Counted from the stretch's first letter, positions 8,319 to 17,341 are shown. The stretch: 47,493 nucleotides of DNA from Bryobacterales bacterium (GCA_020847975.1 JADLBD010000043.1:1-47493); one strand, 5' to 3'. A program made the numbers and translations. The notes: generated from the sequence alone by a model not told the origin.

Positions 8319-9569
8319 GTGGGAGTCGAAACCAATTCGCGGTTGCAGCGTACCGAGTGGGCGGAACTCCACGTGGAGGACCTCTTGTCTGCGCCCCTGC
8401 TTCGCGAATTCGTTTTCCGAAGCCCTCGGACGCTCGACGGGAAGACGGAGCACGAGGTCTCAGATTTCCTGATTCAGCATCAGGGCGAAGCCATCCTGGT
8501 CTCCCAGAAATGCCAAGAGGACCCTCTCAAACGGACCGCCGATAAGGTCGATCTCTGGGCACGTAAGAACGCCAAAGCCGCGTGGAGCCAGCTCCGGCGC
8601 ACGTTGAACCGTCTCCGAGACCGAGCGATTTGGTGTGACCATGTTCGCCGTGGACGGGTTCAGTTTCCCGGTGGGCTTCCGCCGGTTCTTCATTGCATCG
8701 TGATCGTTGAGGTTTTCCAGGAGGTTGACCTGCTTCCCGACGCCGACAGTCTGCCGTTGGAGTATCGGCAGACGCCGGTGACATACCTCGGCGTTAACGA
8801 CTTCCTCAATCTGGTCGCCGAGTTGAGGACTGTTCCAGAATTGCTGAACTATATCGACGCGAAGCGCTCCCTGCCGACTGTCGAGCAGCGAATTATCGGG
8901 ATCGAGCGGGACTTCTTCCAGTTCTACCTGCTCAACGACGCATCATTCGCGGGTTGCGTGGGGTTGTCCGACGCCAGGATTACGGTGGCGAGCCAAGGTG
9001 AGCGTCTGCGAAGCGCGCTCAAGGCCAAGGCGGAGTCGGACTTCTACAGTGGATTGCTGGAACACGTCGCCGACCAATTGGCAACCAGAGATCCGGCACT
9101 GGAGCGTAGCCTTCCCGCAGAATTGCTCAATCGATTCGACCCGCCCGGACAGCGAAGTGCATACCTGGCAATGCAGGCTGTGCTATCGGACCTCCGGCTG
9201 CGCGAACGCGCCGTGCTCGGGGAGGCCTTCCATGGCGCTTCGGTCAGGCTTGCGGAGAAGGAGCGGGGGATCACCTTCATGGCCGCTACGCTCGACTCCC
9301 AACCCGAATGGGTGTACGTACTCGGAGCGGCGAAGAATATCGAGCGCGCTGAACTTGTGCGGTTGATTGAGCCGCTGATGCGCGGGGCGCTGGCGCAATA
9401 CAACAAGCGGCGTTGCCTTCTTATCTTCGACCGCGACGGACTTGGCTACGAAGTCGCTATCCCCAGGGCCGAATTTACGCCAACCTTGGCCGATTACGAG
9501 GTTGGGGAACGCACATTCGGGCGCTTGAGGATAACGGACAAGCGCCTTGAGTTGGTGCCTGGAGGGTAA
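8319..9569 (+). CDS. Putative PD-(D/E)XK nuclease-like protein
   Basis: The 416-aa product starts at a GTG 3 bp after the brxL stop. Its N-terminal part has a pattern reminiscent of nuclease-related PD-(D/E)XK folds: Glu46 and Asp49 in EVSDFLI, then QGEAILVSQKCQ, where Lys64 could be the catalytic Lys. The canonical E-x-K is not exact (SQK), so nuclease activity is only a suggestion. The remaining 300 residues are mixed alpha/beta, with a C-terminal strand-rich segment (KRRCLLIFDRDGLGYEVAIP). No membrane segments. Its position between BrxL and an AlbA_2 protein in one operon suggests an effector. Confidence 0.5.
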   Translation: MGVETNSRLQRTEWAELHVEDLLSAPLLREFVFRSPRTLDGKTEHEVSDFLIQHQGEAILVSQKCQEDPLKRTADKVDLWARKNAKAAWSQLRRTLNRLRDRAIWCDHVRRGRVQFPGGLPPVLHCIVIVEVFQEVDLLPDADSLPLEYRQTPVTYLGVNDFLNLVAELRTVPELLNYIDAKRSLPTVEQRIIGIERDFFQFYLLNDASFAGCVGLSDARITVASQGERLRSALKAKAESDFYSGLLEHVADQLATRDPALERSLPAELLNRFDPPGQRSAYLAMQAVLSDLRLRERAVLGEAFHGASVRLAEKERGITFMAATLDSQPEWVYVLGAAKNIERAELVRLIEPLMRGALAQYNKRRCLLIFDRDGLGYEVAIPRAEFTPTLADYEVGERTFGRLRITDKRLELVPGG

Positions 9570-9578
9570 GACCAGCAT

Positions 9579-10955
9579 ATGCTTTCACCGTTCTCGCCGG
9601 AGGCGATTCAGCGAATACTCGAGCGGTTGTCGGAGACGTCGGTCGCGGACGTTGACGACCGCGAGTTGTCGGTCGAGTTCAAGGAGTCGTTCAACAAGGC
9701 TGGCATCCCGGAGTATGGGCGCACGATGGCTGGTTTCGCCAACGCGCAGGGTGGCTACCTGGTCTTTGGGGTGCGGAACGAGCCGCGAGAGATTGTCGGC
9801 TTGTGCAACGATCAGTTCTTCACCTTGGACCCCGCCATCACGACCAACAACCTCAACGAGTACTTCGAACCGGCGTTACCTTGGAAGCACCACGACATCG
9901 ACGTTGAAGGGAAGCGGCTCGGCCTCATCTATGTCGCCGAGGCGAACCGAAAGCCCGCGATCTGCCGCAAGCACAAGGACCGCGACCTTCGAGAAGGTGC
10001 AATCTACTACCGTTACCAAGGTCGTACGCAGGAAATCCGACCGGCTGAACTCCGTCAGATCATGGATGCGGAACGTCAGAAGGTCCATGATCAGTGGCTG
10101 GAGACTCTCTCGAAGATCGCAACCGTGGGTTTGTCTCAGGTTGGCATTCTGGACCTGAACACGGGAGAAGTTTCCGGCGCGAAGGGGTCGTTCTTCATCG
10201 ACGAACAACTGCTGCCGAAGCTGCGGTTCATCCAGGAAGGTCGCTTCGTGGAAACTGGAGGCGAACCGGCACTGCGGTTGATGGGTGATCTGCGACCGGT
10301 CGGCGCGGCGGCGGTGCAGCCGACGCATACGATCAAGATTCCGCAAGTCATCTGCGGCGTGGATCTCTTGATGGCGTTTCTGAAGCAGGACCCGGTAGAA
10401 GAACCGATGCAGTGGGTCAAGGCGATCTGCAACGAGCAATCGGCGAACTTCCCTGTTCATTACTTCCTTTCACAGGCGAAGGCGAGCGTCGCAGAGGCAA
10501 CAGTGGCGGTCGAGGATGTGATCACCCGCGAAGTTGGTAAGGGGCGGCTCCTCAAGGCGCTCCGGGAAGGGCGGCGTTACCAGAAACCCAAGCTTGACGG
10601 TGATACTGAGAAGGCCGAGTTGCGCCGGGAGTTGCTCGGCAAGTTGCGCGCCCAGACGCTGACGGCGCAGGAGGTCTCGTCGAATTTCGACCGCGCTATG
10701 GAGGCCGTCCTCTACCTGAGGAGGGATTCGACCGACCTTCCCTTCGTGCTGGATCTGCTGCGGACGGTGGGACTGCCGCGCTATTCAAATATGAACGGCA
10801 ATCAGGCAACCAGATTCCGCTCTGCCGTGTGTCACCTCGACGAGGAGTGGTTCGGACCGCGATCTGAGCAACACTCCCTGTTGGAGGAGTTGGTAGTTTG
10901 CCCCGGCGAACTGTTGGACCCGGTGCTGACCACCAGCACTGCGCTACGCGTCTGA
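9579..10955 (+). CDS. Schlafen/AlbA_2-domain protein
   Basis: Residues about 20-140 form an AlbA_2 (Schlafen-type) domain: VEFKESF, then TMAGFANAQGGYLVFGVRNEPREIVGL, and a terminal GAIYYRYQGRTQEI segment that is usual in the family. AlbA_2 domains are nucleic-acid binding or RNase-like and common in defence loci. The C-terminal 300 residues are unassigned and mostly helical at the end. It is preceded by GGAGGG overlapping the end of the previous gene and is the last gene of the tight RadC-SecB/BrxL operon. A promoter for the next gene starts within 80 bp of its stop. Confidence 0.75.
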   Translation: MLSPFSPEAIQRILERLSETSVADVDDRELSVEFKESFNKAGIPEYGRTMAGFANAQGGYLVFGVRNEPREIVGLCNDQFFTLDPAITTNNLNEYFEPALPWKHHDIDVEGKRLGLIYVAEANRKPAICRKHKDRDLREGAIYYRYQGRTQEIRPAELRQIMDAERQKVHDQWLETLSKIATVGLSQVGILDLNTGEVSGAKGSFFIDEQLLPKLRFIQEGRFVETGGEPALRLMGDLRPVGAAAVQPTHTIKIPQVICGVDLLMAFLKQDPVEEPMQWVKAICNEQSANFPVHYFLSQAKASVAEATVAVEDVITREVGKGRLLKALREGRRYQKPKLDGDTEKAELRRELLGKLRAQTLTAQEVSSNFDRAMEAVLYLRRDSTDLPFVLDLLRTVGLPRYSNMNGNQATRFRSAVCHLDEEWFGPRSEQHSLLEELVVCPGELLDPVLTTSTALRV

Positions 10956-11005
10956 CGGCTCACATTTTGCGGTATAAGCTCCTCCGATCCCCCCCCGCAA
11001 TTCAC

Positions 11006-11088
11006 GGTGTTCCTGGGTGTTCCAGATTTCTGTTGACATCGGCAGCTGACCCGAGTACGATCAGTGTATGGGAACAACAGGGAACACC
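11006..11088 (+). promoter_or_regulatory. Promoter flanked by symmetric operator-like half-sites
   Basis: A near-consensus sigma70 promoter, TTGACA (11033-11038), 17 bp, TACGAT (11056-11061), lies directly before the GTPase ATG at 11068, so the predicted start point is the ATG itself. Two copies of GGTGTTCC (11006-11013 and 11016-11023, one helical turn apart) lie upstream. Their inverse, GGAACAAC and GGAACACC (11071-11078 and 11081-11088, again one turn apart), lie downstream. This symmetric set around the promoter looks like a repressor operator. Confidence 0.65.
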
Positions 11089-13371
11089 GAAAAGAAGCCA
11101 GCGTACACCGCGTCGAAGTCCCGTTCCGAGGGTCGCTCGGCATGGGCGATCACCTTCCGACACCCGCTTCGGAAGGATGCTAAGGGTAAGCAGGGGTTGA
11201 AGATCCGTCGCGGCCTCAAGACCACCGTCGAAGCCGAGGCCGACCAGCTCGTCGTTAACATGAACGAACTCCTGGCGAACCAGGAGTGGTGGAGCCTCAG
11301 CCGGAGAGCCGAAGCCGAGAAGCGGTTCGGTGAGGCGGTCGCAAGCGCCTTCTACGATGTTATCGAAGAGGGCAAGACGGACAGCCGGGCAGTTCGCGAG
11401 AGCGAATTGCCCCTCCCCAGCCGGGAAGACGGGTATGCCAAGGTACTCTTCGTTGGGACGACCGGGGCCGGGAAGACGACGCTGCTCAGGCACCTGATCG
11501 GCAGCCACCCTGAAAACGATCGTTTCCCCTCGACGTCCACGGCCAAAACGACCATCTCCGACATTGAGATCATCCTCGGCGGCGACAATTACCGCGCTAT
11601 TGTCACCTTCTTTGCCGAGAACTCGACCCGCACCGCCATCCACGAGTGCCTGACTGAGGCTTGTGTCGCAGCACTCACCGGGGTTTCCGATGATGAGATT
11701 GCCGACCTTCTTCTCAACCACAAGGATCAGAAGTTCAGGTTCAGCTATGTTCTCGGCCAGTGGCAGCCCAACGGAGACCCCGAGGGCGATGAGGACTGGG
11801 ACTTCGGCTCCACCTCCCCTGCCGATAGCGCTGGCGATGGAGACGGGGACCTTGATGGCCAGGAACGCCGCCGCCTGCAAACCGCGCTCGAAGGATACGT
11901 CGCCCGCGTGAAGACGCTCTCGGGGCGCACCCTGGAATCGCTCAATTCAACACTGGAGCAGGACATCCGGACCCTGGACGGGACCGAGCGCGAAGCGGCG
12001 CTCAGTATGTACGAAGACGAGTTGCAGGCGGACCCCGAATTTGATGAGATCATCGCGGACATTCTTGAGGCCGTGCTCGCCCGCTTCGAACTGATCGCGC
12101 CGACGGGGAAGCTAGAGCGCAGGAAATCGGGATGGCCGGAGAAGTGGGTGTTCTCGACGGACGACCGCGAGGCCTTCATCTCCACCATCAAGTTTTTCTC
12201 CAGCAACGCTGCAGCTTCGTTCGGAAGGCTGCTGACCCCGCTCGTTGACGGCATTCGCGTCCACGGCCCGCTGTACCCGGAGTTCACTCGCAGGCGGGTA
12301 CCTCTCGTCCTTCTCGACGGCCAGGGACTAGGCCACACGCCGGATGTTTCTGGTGCCATCAGTACGCACATCACGGAACAGTTCAACCAAGTTGACGTCA
12401 TTCTGCTTGTGGACAACGCCCAGAATCCTGTCCAGTCTTCGCCGCTGTCAGTCATTCGCTTCGCGGCGACGGGCGGCTACGAGCGGAAATTGGCCGTCGC
12501 GTTCACGCACTTCGACCAAGTTCAGGGGATCAACCTTCCTCGTTACCAGGACAAGCGCAACCACGTTCTAGCGTCGCTCAAGAACGGAATCGCAAGCCTG
12601 CGTGCGGTGGCGGGTTCCGCAGTGTCCTCCCTGGAGACGAAACTCTACGGTCGGTGTTTCATGCTCGGGGCAATCGACCGTCCGTCCGAACAACTGCCGA
12701 ATGGTCCAAAGCAGGAACTTGATCGGCTGCTCGATTTGTTCGAGGCGTCTCGTGCCCCGGTGGCGCAGGCGAAGATGGGACCCGTCTACGACACCGCAGG
12801 CTTAATGTTCGCGGTGCAAACGGCTGCGGACGACTTCCACCGCCTATGGAACGCCCGCCTGGGCTTCACTTGGCAGAACGGCATCGACAAGGAGCATTGG
12901 ACTCGCGTCAAGGCGCTGGCAAGGCGGCTGGCGCTCCAGATGGACAACCTGGAGTACGACAACCTCAGGCCCGTCGCCGACCTCCTCCTCCGCCTGCAGG
13001 AAGCCATCTCCAGGTTCCTCGACAACCCGATGACGTGGCGCTCCAAACCGCAAACCAAAGAGGAGGAAGTGGAAGCCATCAACGTCATTCGGCAGGAGGT
13101 TTCCACGGCACTCCACAACTTGGTTCGTGTGCGCCTCGCCGATGGCCAACTCCAAAACTGGCTGGCGGCTTTCGATGAGAGCGGACGCGGATCGGCGAGT
13201 CGGCGGGCGCTCAGGATGAGGGGTATCTACGAGGATGCAGCGCCCGTGCCTGGGGTCATCATCACGGAAACGGCATCGCAGTTTCTCGACGACGTTCGCG
13301 GGATGGTCCATTCGGCCATCGAAGCTGCCGATGGCGAGGTCCGCTCGGCCCCAGTGAAGCGTCCGTCCTGA
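11068..13371 (+). CDS. Large P-loop GTPase-like protein
   Basis: The 767-aa soluble protein has a P-loop GTTGAGKT (about 129-136), a DxxG-like switch (VLLDGQGLGHT, about 415) and a THFD motif near residue 480 that may act as the G4 N/TKxD equivalent. This order fits a dynamin/Septin-Toc-like GTPase better than an AAA ATPase. An acidic insertion (about 230-270) and long helices follow. The first 65 residues (AWAITFRHPL...LKIRRGLKTTVEAEADQLVVNMNELL) resemble the AP2-like arm-binding N-terminus of tyrosine integrases. It has its own promoter and probably a leaderless mRNA. The role is unknown, and its place between two defence modules suggests defence. Confidence 0.6.
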   Translation: MGTTGNTEKKPAYTASKSRSEGRSAWAITFRHPLRKDAKGKQGLKIRRGLKTTVEAEADQLVVNMNELLANQEWWSLSRRAEAEKRFGEAVASAFYDVIEEGKTDSRAVRESELPLPSREDGYAKVLFVGTTGAGKTTLLRHLIGSHPENDRFPSTSTAKTTISDIEIILGGDNYRAIVTFFAENSTRTAIHECLTEACVAALTGVSDDEIADLLLNHKDQKFRFSYVLGQWQPNGDPEGDEDWDFGSTSPADSAGDGDGDLDGQERRRLQTALEGYVARVKTLSGRTLESLNSTLEQDIRTLDGTEREAALSMYEDELQADPEFDEIIADILEAVLARFELIAPTGKLERRKSGWPEKWVFSTDDREAFISTIKFFSSNAAASFGRLLTPLVDGIRVHGPLYPEFTRRRVPLVLLDGQGLGHTPDVSGAISTHITEQFNQVDVILLVDNAQNPVQSSPLSVIRFAATGGYERKLAVAFTHFDQVQGINLPRYQDKRNHVLASLKNGIASLRAVAGSAVSSLETKLYGRCFMLGAIDRPSEQLPNGPKQELDRLLDLFEASRAPVAQAKMGPVYDTAGLMFAVQTAADDFHRLWNARLGFTWQNGIDKEHWTRVKALARRLALQMDNLEYDNLRPVADLLLRLQEAISRFLDNPMTWRSKPQTKEEEVEAINVIRQEVSTALHNLVRVRLADGQLQNWLAAFDESGRGSASRRALRMRGIYEDAAPVPGVIITETASQFLDDVRGMVHSAIEAADGEVRSAPVKRPS

Positions 13372-13417
13372 TTCGATCAGAGCGAGGCGAGGAAGGGGGC
13401 AGGGCGGCCCTGGTAAG

Positions 13418-13490
13418 AATGGCCCGCCCGTGTGCCCCCGCCGCAGTTTCTTGGCGGCGTCGTTCCCGGCGCGTGCGCAAGCGTTGCCCA
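13418..13490. repeat. Left direct repeat flanking the SIR2-HerA pair
   Basis: This stretch of about 73 bp is repeated in direct orientation at 16711-16784 with roughly 85% identity; the last 24 bp (13467-13490 and 16761-16784) are identical and contain GCGCGTGCGCAAGCG. The repeats enclose exactly the SIR2-HerA pair. The rest of the 13372-13587 gap shows nothing else. Confidence 0.7.
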
Positions 13491-13587
13491 ACCGTGCATG
13501 GACAGCAATCGGAACAGACCACGGAGCTGGCCGCGAACTTGATCGCTGCACCTTGGGCGTGACTTAGGGAGACATTCTGCCGCAGCT

Positions 13588-15396
13588 TTAGAACGGGACG
13601 TCATCGTCCGTAATCTCAACAAGTTCCTGAGGCAAGACGCTCCCCACGGCCATGACCTTTGGCTCCGGCTCCGGTTCGCGGGACCAGTTCGCCTGATAGT
13701 CGGGTCCCTTCGAGTCTGGTTCAGCCTCAGGCTTCGAAACCTGAATGGTCAACGGGATCGGAAAATCGACGCCGATCATCACGGCCTGGCCAGGAGCGAG
13801 GGTCGGCAGAAACTCGGCGGCGGAGCGGTCTATCTCGCCAGACGCCCGCTCGACGACCTCCCTGTCTCGGTCATTGATCAGCCGGTGGACAATCAGGGTT
13901 CCCATTTGGCTGAGGACGCCCTCTGGAATGTCACGGGGACGCTGCGTTGCGATGCAAATGTTGAGGGAGTACTTCCGCCCTTCCTTGGCGATCAGATCAA
14001 AGGAATCGAGCGGGTAGCGGTTCGCTTCGTCGCCCAATGACTTGTCGAGGAACTGATGCGCCTCGTCGAGAAAGACCAGTAGCGGACAGCCTGTCAGTTT
14101 CCGATCCCGTGCGAGGTTGAGCAGCAGACGTCCGATGGCGTTGGCGACAACCTCCCGCGTGCTGTGGGCGAAGGACAGGTACTTGAGGGAGATGCGAAGA
14201 ATGCGATGCTTGCTGCCGGTAATGAACTCGTTGATGATGTCCGCTACCGGTGTCAGAAAGCCCGGCTTCAATACAGGTGCCAACTCCGGCGAACCCAACA
14301 TATCCTCCAGGCGAGTGATGAGCGTGATGCAGAAGCCCTTCTCATTCTCCTGGTAGCCACCCCATTTCGACTGATCGGGTGCAGTTGCGGTCCCCCCGGA
14401 CGGCCATACGCATTCTTCTAGAATCTGCTCCGGCAGTCTCGTGATATCGAAGTCGGCACGCGGGTCCTCAAGCTTCTTCGCGTGCTTCTGTTGGGCATCG
14501 AAAATCGGCTGCTTTGCCTTCTGCGCCTTCACGCACAGCCCGTTTGCCGATGAGAGCTTGGATTCCAACTGGACGAGCCGCAAGCTCTTCATGGCTTGCC
14601 GAAGCTTGGGGGCCTGGCTTTGGCCACTCGGTTTGAAGAGTGCGAACAGGTCGTTTTCAGTGAGCTGAGTGTAAGGGAACGAAACCTCTTCCGAGGACGC
14701 CGGTGCGGGCGGGCCAGTTCCGATGTGGACATGCCGGATCGCGCCGCCCAAAGTGTGGAATTCGCCGCTGGCATCGAGCACGACCACCTTCGAGTTGAAC
14801 CGGCTGGCCTGTTCAATCAGTCTGGCGACAGTCCAGCTTTTACCACCGCCAGTCGCGCCCAAGACGGCGCAATGTCGCCCGAAAAGGCGCTCCGGCGTCA
14901 ACTGGACAGGCGCTGTGTTTGCGGCCACCAGCGAACCGAGGTCCAGATACACCGGCTTGTCCGTTGCAGGATCTTTGCTGGTGGCTTGAGCTATCCATTG
15001 AACGAAGTGGCTCTGCGCCGAATAGACGCGACTTCCCAGCCGTGGGTACTGCGAAATTCCGCCGGTGACCTTGCCGTTGTGGATGGTGACCGTGGAGAGC
15101 AGTTGTACCACCCCGACTGGGTGGGCCTCGCGGAGTTTACCAAGCTCTGGTTCAACGCTCAGGCGCTCCTTCTCGGGAAGGCGAATGGTTACGATCCTGC
15201 CAAACACCGCCGAGTCGCCGACTTCGATCACGACGAAGTCACCGACTTCTCCACGCCCTTGCCGCTGTCCGTGGTGCCACTGCGCCTCGGGCGACGCTGC
15301 GTGTGGCAGGTTCACCTTCGCCGAGGTCGGGCCTACTTCGGTGACGGTGCCAACCAGCAACTCGGGATCGAATGGGTACGAGGGCAACCCCGCCAT
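13588..15396 (-). CDS. HerA-like DNA translocase of SIR2-HerA system
   Basis: The 602-aa product has the HerA/DUF87 layout: an N-terminal beta-barrel region (residues 1-90), a RecA-like ATPase with Walker A GATGGGKS (180-187), Walker B LLVFLDEAHQF, then IATQRPRDIPEGVLSQMGTLIVHRL and the typical C-terminal ...LAPGQAVMIGVDFPIPLTIQV. HerA forms hexameric DNA-translocating rings. Its ATG overlaps the stop of the SIR2 gene by one base, so the two are made together. SIR2 plus HerA of these lengths matches the described Sir2-HerA (Nezha) antiphage system, in which the complex degrades NAD and DNA on infection. Confidence 0.88.
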   Translation of the reverse strand: MAGLPSYPFDPELLVGTVTEVGPTSAKVNLPHAASPEAQWHHGQRQGRGEVGDFVVIEVGDSAVFGRIVTIRLPEKERLSVEPELGKLREAHPVGVVQLLSTVTIHNGKVTGGISQYPRLGSRVYSAQSHFVQWIAQATSKDPATDKPVYLDLGSLVAANTAPVQLTPERLFGRHCAVLGATGGGKSWTVARLIEQASRFNSKVVVLDASGEFHTLGGAIRHVHIGTGPPAPASSEEVSFPYTQLTENDLFALFKPSGQSQAPKLRQAMKSLRLVQLESKLSSANGLCVKAQKAKQPIFDAQQKHAKKLEDPRADFDITRLPEQILEECVWPSGGTATAPDQSKWGGYQENEKGFCITLITRLEDMLGSPELAPVLKPGFLTPVADIINEFITGSKHRILRISLKYLSFAHSTREVVANAIGRLLLNLARDRKLTGCPLLVFLDEAHQFLDKSLGDEANRYPLDSFDLIAKEGRKYSLNICIATQRPRDIPEGVLSQMGTLIVHRLINDRDREVVERASGEIDRSAAEFLPTLAPGQAVMIGVDFPIPLTIQVSKPEAEPDSKGPDYQANWSREPEPEPKVMAVGSVLPQELVEITDDDVPF

Positions 15397-16595
15397 CAGT
15401 TTCCTCCGAGCCTCTTAAGTCGGCTGCGATGTTGCTCCTCCTCGGTAGCAGCAACGAGATCCGGCAGGAGGGGCACAAACTGCTCGAACTTCGCCGAGAG
15501 GAAGGAAAGGCGGAGGTCACCGGACTCCAGGAGAGCCTTGAGGTCGAGCAACGGCTGCTTGGACGATGGGATTGCAGTGAGCGCCGGGTCCACGACCATG
15601 GCTTTCAGGGCGACATTGGACCGCAGCGCCGACACGATCGGCTGGTTGATGTGTTGGTCGTTGAAGCCGAACCCTAGGATGAGCAGTCCGGTGTTCGGCT
15701 GGCGCAGGGCGATCTGCAGCCTGGACATCATCTCCAGGAACGGCTGATTGTACGAAAGCTCGAACTTGCTGTGACGAGGATAGATGATGAGCGGCGCGTC
15801 CGGTTGGCCACCCCTCGTGATTGCAGTTCCGTCACTTTCCCAGTCAACCGAGCCATGAATCTTGTATAGATGGAAGACGTTCGGGATGAAGTCAGGCGCT
15901 TCGCGTTCCTCGTCTCGCCTTACGAGATCGTAGCCGAAGTGCGTCCCATCGAACTCTTGCGGGTGCGTATGAGAGAAACCGTCGATGACCACGAATCGCG
16001 TCGCGCTGGCGGCGGCCTCAAAGCAAAGATCGTAGTTTGTGGTGAACAGCTTCATCCGGGGCAGGCGGGTTGAGCGTCGCGCCACTTTACGGAGGAATGC
16101 CTCGTGGACGTCCAGGTGCATTCCGGCCTTGATGAACCGGCAACGATCAACGATGATCTTCTCGGCTTGTGCGATGAACTCGGCGATCTCGGCGTCGGCG
16201 TGAAGTTGTTGGTTGAGCTGGCAAAGCGACAACAGCTGTTCGATGTTCTCGCCAAGCGTTGACACCGAGTACGCAGTCTTCTTGATGACAGACCCGAACT
16301 GCGCGAGCTTCGAGGCTTCTGACCAGAGTGAGGCCATGCTGGGCGCGTAGGACAGGCCAGCGGCATCCTTCAAGCACATTGAAGGTCCGAGGCCACAGAG
16401 AACCACCAGATTCGGCGAGAGGAGAACATCGAGCACGGCGCGCTCGAATGCCACAAATGCACTTGTCGGCTCATCCGAGCGCTGAATGTCCGTCCAGTCC
16501 GCACCAGTCTTTGCCGATAGAAATGTCACCGAAGGTTGGTCTGTCCCAGCGAGCGTCCCGCCGGTGCCGTCCTTGCCGATTGCCAGTTTGTCCAT
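15396..16595 (-). CDS. SIR2-like NADase of SIR2-HerA system
   Basis: The 399-aa SIR2-family protein carries the NAD-site motifs CGLGPSM (67-73), TTNYD (185-189), KIHGSVD (245-251) and LGFGFND near 308. The SIR2 zinc-ribbon Cys pairs of classical deacetylases are absent, as in defence SIR2 proteins that hydrolyse NAD+. It is first in the operon; HerA follows with a one-base overlap. I see no clear -35/-10, but a dyad ACCACC-N4-GGTGGT lies about 40 bp upstream. The module lies between direct repeats (13418-13490 and 16711-16784). Confidence 0.88.
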   Translation of the reverse strand: MDKLAIGKDGTGGTLAGTDQPSVTFLSAKTGADWTDIQRSDEPTSAFVAFERAVLDVLLSPNLVVLCGLGPSMCLKDAAGLSYAPSMASLWSEASKLAQFGSVIKKTAYSVSTLGENIEQLLSLCQLNQQLHADAEIAEFIAQAEKIIVDRCRFIKAGMHLDVHEAFLRKVARRSTRLPRMKLFTTNYDLCFEAAASATRFVVIDGFSHTHPQEFDGTHFGYDLVRRDEEREAPDFIPNVFHLYKIHGSVDWESDGTAITRGGQPDAPLIIYPRHSKFELSYNQPFLEMMSRLQIALRQPNTGLLILGFGFNDQHINQPIVSALRSNVALKAMVVDPALTAIPSSKQPLLDLKALLESGDLRLSFLSAKFEQFVPLLPDLVAATEEEQHRSRLKRLGGN

Positions 16596-16636
16596 AACGT
16601 GTAGTTCGGGGCTGCAATATCCGAAACATAACTTCT

Positions 16637-16652
16637 ACCACCTGTCGGTGGT
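16637..16652. promoter_or_regulatory. Small dyad upstream of SIR2-HerA
   Basis: ACCACC-TGTC-GGTGGT is a perfect 6-bp dyad about 42 bp upstream of the SIR2 start. It could be an operator or part of an upstream hairpin; no partner regulator is evident. Confidence 0.3.
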
Positions 16653-16710
16653 GGGACACAATCGCGGAGTCCTCGCTGGGCAGCTGACCGCCCCGAAGCC
16701 GCGCCAATGA

Positions 16711-16784
16711 ACTGGCCCGCCCCTGTGCCCCCTGCCGCAGTTCGTCAGTGGCGTCGTGCGCGGCGCGTGCGCAAGCGTTGCCCA
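16711..16784. repeat. Right direct repeat flanking the SIR2-HerA pair
   Basis: Direct copy of 13418-13490, with 24 identical bases at its end. The distance between equivalent points is 3294 bp. The rest of the 16596-16948 gap shows only the small dyad at 16637-16652. Confidence 0.7.
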
Positions 16785-16948
16785 CTTGTTGGCACGGGGA
16801 GACGATCTACTGTACCGCTGCGGTCTCAGCCGCCAGCCGCCTCGCCGACGCGGCATCGAACGGAGGAGAGCGTTGTCCTGGTGCACGTCGGACTGAACCG
16901 ATGCAGCTTGCACAACCGCCCTGGCGGAATCTTTAATGGGAAACCGCT

Positions 16949-17341
16949 ATGACGAAACAGCAAGCTGAAAGTCAGCCGCAAATTCTGATGGAAGAGGTGA
17001 ATGACACGTTCAGAATCTTCCACACTAACTTTGCCCTAACCAGCACCGCCGGATACCAACTCTGCCGGAACGAACTGCCCGAGGGCGGCGAGTCGTGTCC
17101 ATTGGCGGACGATATTTTGTCGATAGAAGGAACAGAGGTGTGCGTTGTAAAATGCTATGGTTGCGGCGTGCATCGCGCCCCGCTCTTTCCCTGGGAGCCA
17201 ATCACCGCAGAGGTCGAGAGAATCCTGTTGTGGGTCGCCAGCGCCTTCGCCCCCGGTGTCGTCGCGCAGCAGAGTACTTCCTCAGCGAGGGTGACTCCAC
17301 CAGAAACACACCCCTCTGCGGTAGATGCCTCGGTGCAGTGA
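16949..17341 (+). CDS. Hypothetical Cys-containing protein, 130 aa
   Basis: Not recognised. It has four spaced Cys residues (CRNELPEGGESC, then CVVKCYGCGVH) that could hold a small zinc site, then a hydrophobic helix (ERILLWVASAFAPGVVAQ) and a disordered Ser/Thr/Pro tail. The Shine-Dalgarno sequence is weak. The next gene on the same strand begins about 55 bp downstream, so they may be co-transcribed. Moderate confidence that it is real. Confidence 0.5.
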   Translation: MTKQQAESQPQILMEEVNDTFRIFHTNFALTSTAGYQLCRNELPEGGESCPLADDILSIEGTEVCVVKCYGCGVHRAPLFPWEPITAEVERILLWVASAFAPGVVAQQSTSSARVTPPETHPSAVDASVQ

